A DNA stretch of 12,658 nucleotides from an uncultured bacterium (GTDB taxonomy: Bacteria; Patescibacteriota; Microgenomatia; UBA1400; PJMF01). Both the position numbers and the translations under genes were made by a program. The notes beneath the pieces were generated by a model. The model saw only the letters and a list, made by a program, of their open reading frames with translations, made no database searches and was not told the DNA's origin. The stretch lies in NCBI GenBank assembly GCA_903891335.1, contig CAITDX010000075.1:1-12658 (forward strand), written 5' to 3'. Positions 9,141-12,658 of the stretch are shown here, in pieces (positions within the stretch are counted from its first letter, which is position 1; each line of letters starts with the position of its first letter).

Positions 9141-10006
9141 GAGAGAATGCGAATCCCAAAAATCAATTCTAAAAGCTGCATAATCCAGTATGCAGCAAAG
9201 AGAATAATGAAGCCAATCACGGCGGCGGTGATTTTTTGCTTGCCTTCATCAATACCTTTGGAGGCTGCTCCAGTGAGCATCTGAAAACCACCCAGTAGTA
9301 GTTGAGCAAACAGAATGATTCCAGCAATGGGGAAGATGAATCCTTGCAAGGCTCTGGTCAAAATTCCACCTGGAGTAGAGAGATCGTTGCCAACAGCGCT
9401 ACCTCCGACGTTGAGGGGATTGATGGCATTGAGAGTTTCTGCGGATGGGTCAATATTATTAATTCCGACATCAGTGCTGCTACATTGGCCATTGATTTCC
9501 CAACCGCAACAACTACTACCATCACTCATAGTGACAACACCACCACCACCTCCGCAGATGCACCCTTTTACCCCTGGATCGAAGATTTCGCCACAAAAGG
9601 CGGTAGTTTCACTTTCTGGGGCGGTTAGACACTGATCTCTGACAGTGCCTTCTTTAACATAGCCACAGCATGCACCTCTATTTAAGCCTTTCCATTGCCA
9701 GTATGCAGTCCAATTAGTTCCTCCACAATTGCAAGTAGCACCACTTGGAACACTAGCAGAAGTAATTATTTCACCGCACCCATATTGGTCGGCGTCCTGA
9801 TAAGTGCTACAGTTTGTATTATCCTTCATCCATCCACAACACACGGTTCCATATCTTGCTGGACTAGCTTGATTGTTGTTTATAGAACAATTGCATTGAT
9901 CGCTACTACCAACAATTTGGCCACAATTTTCTACCGCCTTTACTTGTGCTTTTGAAAACAAGATAGTTAGGGTGAGTAGAAATACTATGTTTAAAATTTT
10001 TTTCAT
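9137..10006 (-). CDS. Pilin-like protein B with three cysteine-rich repeats
   Basis: This 289-residue exported protein has a signal peptide (1 to about 24). An ectodomain made of three tandem six-cysteine repeats (28-175) follows, then a linker and a hydrophobic hairpin (helices about 218-242 and 259-285). The hairpin has a short polar turn (KGIDEGKQKIT) and resembles the VirB2/TrbC-like T4SS pilin tail seen in CPR genomes. The same tail pattern occurs in the upstream gene product: GxFxML, then K-x3-E-x-K-x2-IT-x-AVIG. The start ATG at 10006 has a good GGAG site 7 nt upstream, inside the spacer and end of the upstream gene. The gap to that gene is 2 bp, and the stop overlaps the next start by 4 bp, so this is the middle gene of a three-gene operon. 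All 18 cysteines lie in the repeats. It could instead be a minor surface subunit rather than a filament-forming pilin. Confidence 0.8.
   Translation of the reverse strand: MKKILNIVFLLTLTILFSKAQVKAVENCGQIVGSSDQCNCSINNNQASPARYGTVCCGWMKDNTNCSTYQDADQYGCGEIITSASVPSGATCNCGGTNWTAYWQWKGLNRGACCGYVKEGTVRDQCLTAPESETTAFCGEIFDPGVKGCICGGGGGVVTMSDGSSCCGWEINGQCSSTDVGINNIDPSAETLNAINPLNVGGSAVGNDLSTPGGILTRALQGFIFPIAGIILFAQLLLGGFQMLTGAASKGIDEGKQKITAAVIGFIILFAAYWIMQLLELIFGIRILS
9482..9925 (-). repeat. Three tandem six-cysteine protein repeats in pilin-like protein B
   Basis: The encoded repeats span residues 28-66, 77-126 and 138-175. Each follows the order CG[QE]I, then CxC, then CCG[WY], then a final Cys. Cysteine positions are 28/38/40/56/57/66, 77/92/94/113/114/126 and 138/149/151/166/167/175. 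The spacing between Cys1 and Cys2 is 10, 15 and 11, and between Cys3 and Cys4 it is 16, 19 and 15. I cannot match the module to a named family. Confidence 0.85.
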
Positions 10007-10008
10007 GT

Positions 10009-10863
10009 TTATTCTCCAAATCCAGGTATTTTCAAGACCGATACGCCAATGAATTGCAAAATAGTGACTGAAAAAATGACAAAGAGTAGGCCAATTACAG
10101 CAGAAGTGATGATTTCCTTAGCCTCTTTAGTCTTATTAGGATCACCTTGAGAAACTGAGAGCATGAAGGAACCAACTAAAATCATAATCAGTACAACACC
10201 TCCGCCAACAGCCAAGCCAACTGACACAACCATTTTAATAATACTTTCTGGATTACTTGGAACACAGCCAACCGCAGTCCAGATGCCTTCACTTGTAAAA
10301 CAAGCCATGCAGGCAGAGTACTGTGGTGTGCCAGTTTTTAGTTGATCACATAACTTATAAAGAGTGGTACTAATCAGGCCAAGTTCTTCACTACACTGGT
10401 CTACAGAGCAAGAAGCTTGGGCTTTTGGTGAGTATTTACTTACAAATGTTCCTCCGATATTTTCTCCATCATTGGGAACAATTACTTCAAGTGCATAGCT
10501 ACAGTTTGTCTCAATGTAGTTTCCCCCGACAGTTACACTAATAGTATTTCCATTTTTTGAAACAGGGGATGGTAGAGTGCTTTGGCAGCCATCTCCAGCT
10601 ATTCCTTCTGCAATTAATCTTACCTCGACGAGCGCGTCAGGAGGAACGGGGGTTCCATTTGAGTAGGCGACATTGCTTACTTCAATAGTCACGTCTTGAC
10701 CGGCAACGCTACAACCAGTCATGAAGCCACATTTTTGGCCATCAATTTCTTGGTAAATCTGTGTTCCTCCAACCACTGGACCATCAGCCAAAACAATCGT
10801 TGGTTTGGTAAAAACCCCAATCACTAAAAACAAAAAACTAGCTATGGCTACAACTTTTTTCAC
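10009..10863 (-). CDS. Pilin-like protein A, cysteine-containing ectodomain plus membrane hairpin
   Basis: This 284-residue exported protein is the first gene of the operon. A signal peptide ends near residue 27 (VLADG). Residues about 30-150 look like an all-beta, Ig-like domain. Residues 152-200 hold a cysteine cluster ending in CMACFTSEGIWTAVGC (185-200). The C-terminus is a hydrophobic hairpin (about 207-235 and 250-275) with a charged turn, GDPNKTKEAKEIIT, then AVIG. This is the pattern of the T4SS pilin-like family common in CPR bacteria. Ten cysteines, all before the hairpin, suggest a disulfide-linked ectodomain. The start is GTG at 10863, chosen because it begins MKK plus a signal peptide and because the promoter sits directly upstream. 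There is no Shine-Dalgarno sequence. Stop TAA is at 10011-10009, 2 bp from pilin B. The hairpin and operon are clear; assignment as a pilin subunit is inferred. Confidence 0.8.
   Translation of the reverse strand: MKKVVAIASFLFLVIGVFTKPTIVLADGPVVGGTQIYQEIDGQKCGFMTGCSVAGQDVTIEVSNVAYSNGTPVPPDALVEVRLIAEGIAGDGCQSTLPSPVSKNGNTISVTVGGNYIETNCSYALEVIVPNDGENIGGTFVSKYSPKAQASCSVDQCSEELGLISTTLYKLCDQLKTGTPQYSACMACFTSEGIWTAVGCVPSNPESIIKMVVSVGLAVGGGVVLIMILVGSFMLSVSQGDPNKTKEAKEIITSAVIGLLFVIFSVTILQFIGVSVLKIPGFGE
10013..10017 (-). promoter_or_regulatory. Shine-Dalgarno site of pilin-like protein B
   Basis: On the minus strand GGAG (10017-10014) lies 7 nt before the ATG at 10006, an ideal distance. It is inside the last codons of the upstream gene. 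It is the only canonical ribosome-binding site among the gene starts fully visible in this window and supports the ATG chosen. Confidence 0.75.
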
Positions 10864-10864
10864 T

Positions 10865-10900
10865 AGTGTATATTAAACCATTAAACGCTGCTAAAACCAA
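10865..10900 (-). promoter_or_regulatory. Predicted promoter of the pilin/transglycosylase operon
   Basis: On the minus strand TTGGTT (10900-10895, 3 of 6 matches) and TTTAAT (10877-10872, 5 of 6) are 17 bp apart. Transcription would start near 10865, about 2 nt before the GTG start at 10863, predicting a leaderless mRNA. An overlapping alternative -10, TAATAT (10875-10870), would put the start exactly on the GTG. Confidence 0.5.
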
Positions 10901-11003
10901 GAATTTATTCACCCTTATAAATAAAGACAAAAACCCCTACACAAATATGTGAATACATTATATGAAGCGGCGGCGGCTTTTCCTATTTCAGTAGTCAGTA
11001 GTG

Positions 11004-11009
11004 TAAAAT
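11004..11009 (+). promoter_or_regulatory. Possible -10 box of the SpoIID gene
   Basis: TAAAAT matches TATAAT at 5 of 6 positions and would place the transcription start near 11016, directly at the second in-frame ATG (11017). The matching -35 region (near 10980-10985, TTCCTA) is weak. If this is the real -10 box, the upstream ATG at 11008 cannot be the start codon. Confidence 0.35.
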
Positions 11010-12658
11010 GGGAGCAATGTCCGTTTCTCGCCTCTTTTCAGCAGTGGTTCTCAGTGGTCTTTTTTTGATTGTTTCTGTGTTAGTCTGGCATCTACTGCCA
11101 CAAGCTCGTGCAATTGACGAGATTGATCAACTCCAGGAAGAAATTAAAAAACTTGAAGAGTTGAAAAACCTTTCAGAAAACGCTACTAAACCACTAGAAA
11201 AGGAAGTAGCTAATCTCGAGTCACGAATTAGTAATGCGCGTGCGGGTATTGCTAGTGCCAAGAAAAAAGCAGCAGAATTAGCAATCAGCATTAAGGAGCG
11301 CGAGGAGGATTTAGCCTATCATTACCAAATTTTTGCCAATCGTATTGCCAAAGCCTACAAGCGTGAGCGCACCTTCAATCCGCTCTCCCTCTTTTTGGCT
11401 AGTCAAAGTGCTAGTCAGTTGACGAGAGATTTATTTTATCAAGATTCAGCCAAAGCACAGGACGATCGACTTATTCGTGCCTTGTCGGCTGAAATTGCTA
11501 CACTCAATGAAGATAAGAAAAAGCTTGAGTCAGATCAAATACGCTTGGCAGCACTCGAGAAACAACTCGAATCTCAAGCCGATTTTTTCAAAGGCGAAAT
11601 CGCCAAAGCTAAGGACTATCAAAAAGAACTCAGTGGCAAAATTGCTGAGCTAAGTGCTAAGCAACAGGCGATTCTGTCAGCTCGAAGTGGTAGTTTCGTA
11701 ACCAGTGCGGGTAGTGTGCCAATTGGCTCAGACTACGAGGCGTCGATTGCTGGGTTTCGTGAGAAAGCGCCGTCCAATACCTTCGCAGTATTTTCCTTCG
11801 GAGCATATACCCATCGCAAAGGGATGAGCCAATACGGAGCAAAAGCGCGTGCCGATCAAGGACAAAACTATAAACAAATTCTGAGTGCCTACTATGGTAA
11901 GGAGCCAGTTTCCAAGGATACTGGAGGAAATATTTCAGTTGATGGCGTGGGAAGCATCTCATTTGAAGAAAAATATCTCTATGGTATCGCTGAAATGCCC
12001 TCAGATTGGCCAAGCGAAGCGCTTAAGGCTCAGGCAGTAGCGGCTCGCACCTATGCATATCGCTATAAACAAGAAAATCGTAGTATTTGCACAACTGAAG
12101 CTTGCCAGGTTTACAACTCGAGTAAGGCAGCTAATCCTCCTGAGGCATGGAAAAAGGCAGTTGATGAAACTCGCGGCATGGTTTTAGAAGATGTGGTGAC
12201 TTTTTACTCATCGACGAGTGGCGGATACTTGAGTACTTCGGGATGGGACACCACTGATAAGAGTGGAAATGGAGAGTGGACTAGTCGTGCCTATGAAAGC
12301 ATGGCCAATTCGCCTTGGTTCTATAAGGCATGGTATCGCAATGGCTATCGTAATGATTCAAATTCTTGTGGTCGCTATCCTTGGTTAACTCAAGAAGAAA
12401 TGGCAGACATTCTCAATGCTTGGTTGGTGCGCAAAGATCCAAGGGGGGCTGACACTGATCGAATTTTGCCAGTGACCATTAGTAGCTGTGGCATTGGTGG
12501 TCAATCAGGTAATCCCTATAGTATGGCTGAGCTACGTAGTTTTGTTGATAACCCGGTGACCAGTATTAGTTCGGTGCAAACCAAACACAATAATAATGGC
12601 TCAACGACGGAAGTGGTTTTTCAGACTAATCGTGGCACAATTTCAATTTCTGGCTCTG
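11008..12658 (+). CDS. Secreted PcsB-like coiled coil fused to SpoIID/LytB domain, 3' partial
   Basis: At least 550 residues are visible; the frame runs off the right edge. A signal peptide or anchor (about 1-35, ending PQARA) leads into a long coiled coil (about 36-228) resembling the N-terminal regulatory coiled coils of PcsB/CwlO-type wall hydrolases. A linker follows, then the SpoIID domain from about 255. It has FGAYTHRKGMSQYGA, then the catalytic region AEMPSDWPSEALKAQ with likely catalytic Glu329 in EMP, then AVAARTYAY. After it come CTTEACQVY, a cysteine pair typical of the family, and YSSTSGGY. SpoIID enzymes are lytic transglycosylases acting on glycan strands lacking stem peptides. 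The protein is likely active in wall remodelling outside the membrane. The start is ATG at 11008 or ATG at 11017; the candidate -10 box favours 11017. It is divergent from the pilin operon across a shared promoter region. Confidence 0.85.
   Translation, partial: MGAMSVSRLFSAVVLSGLFLIVSVLVWHLLPQARAIDEIDQLQEEIKKLEELKNLSENATKPLEKEVANLESRISNARAGIASAKKKAAELAISIKEREEDLAYHYQIFANRIAKAYKRERTFNPLSLFLASQSASQLTRDLFYQDSAKAQDDRLIRALSAEIATLNEDKKKLESDQIRLAALEKQLESQADFFKGEIAKAKDYQKELSGKIAELSAKQQAILSARSGSFVTSAGSVPIGSDYEASIAGFREKAPSNTFAVFSFGAYTHRKGMSQYGAKARADQGQNYKQILSAYYGKEPVSKDTGGNISVDGVGSISFEEKYLYGIAEMPSDWPSEALKAQAVAARTYAYRYKQENRSICTTEACQVYNSSKAANPPEAWKKAVDETRGMVLEDVVTFYSSTSGGYLSTSGWDTTDKSGNGEWTSRAYESMANSPWFYKAWYRNGYRNDSNSCGRYPWLTQEEMADILNAWLVRKDPRGADTDRILPVTISSCGIGGQSGNPYSMAELRSFVDNPVTSISSVQTKHNNNGSTTEVVFQTNRGTISISGS

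Noticed and set aside
10965..10980. GCGGCGGCGG run flanked by AAGC and GCTTTT, terminator-like
   Set aside because: The stem is only 4 bp and it lies between two divergent genes, where no terminator is expected.
1..12658. Recoding of TGA as glycine, as in some CPR lineages
   Set aside because: TGA ends the 1124-residue gene and the pilin B gene, and no long frame reads through in-frame TGA codons.
1..12658. CRISPR array, tRNA, rRNA or insertion sequence
   Set aside because: No regularly spaced direct repeats, cloverleaf-like segment, conserved rRNA sequence or transposase reading frame was seen on either strand.

Overview
This window looks like chromosome from a Candidate Phyla Radiation (Patescibacteria) bacterium, most plausibly a Microgenomates- or Katanobacteria-like lineage. 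The evidence is a particular combination of genes: a VirB6/TrbL-like polytopic protein with a signal peptide, two small pilin-like proteins with a double-transmembrane tail, a very large secreted lytic transglycosylase with a C-terminal VirB1-like domain, and a PcsB-like coiled coil fused to a SpoIID domain. The genes use the standard bacterial code: TGA is a stop, which argues against the TGA=Gly lineages. They are tightly packed and have moderate GC. The taxonomic assignment is from recognition of family patterns, not from a marker gene.

Layout. Positions 1-3391 (+) hold a 1124-residue cytoplasmic protein of unknown function whose reading frame is open at the left edge. Convergent to it, 5177-3462 (-) encodes the VirB6/TrbL-like membrane channel protein. 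A 128-bp divergent promoter region separates this from 5306-6166 (+), which I read as a degenerate DHH-type phosphoesterase that has lost its catalytic motifs. That gene overlaps tail-to-tail by 38 bp with a three-gene minus-strand operon: pilin-like protein A (10863-10009), pilin-like protein B with three cysteine-rich repeats (10006-9137), and the 1003-residue transglycosylase (9140-6129). Divergent from the operon, 11008 to the window end (+) encodes the SpoIID protein, cut off at the right edge.

How they fit together. The minus-strand genes and the VirB6-like gene supply the envelope part of a reduced type IV secretion (T4SS)-like machine: pilin subunits, an inner-membrane channel and a wall-opening enzyme. 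No VirB4/VirD4 ATPase is present in the window. The three exported operon proteins are cysteine-rich with even cysteine counts (10, 18 and 18), whereas the cytoplasmic and membrane proteins have almost none. This suggests a disulfide-stabilised extracellular assembly. A second glycan-cleaving enzyme (SpoIID) is encoded next door.

Expression. Candidate promoters before the transcription-unit-leading genes place the start of transcription at, or a few bases before, the start codon, with no Shine-Dalgarno sequence. The operon-internal pilin B gene has a good GGAG site. This suggests leaderless or near-leaderless mRNAs for leading genes and ribosome-binding or coupled starts inside the operon. 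No tRNA, rRNA, CRISPR array or mobile element was seen, and no gene-free stretch exceeds 150 bp.
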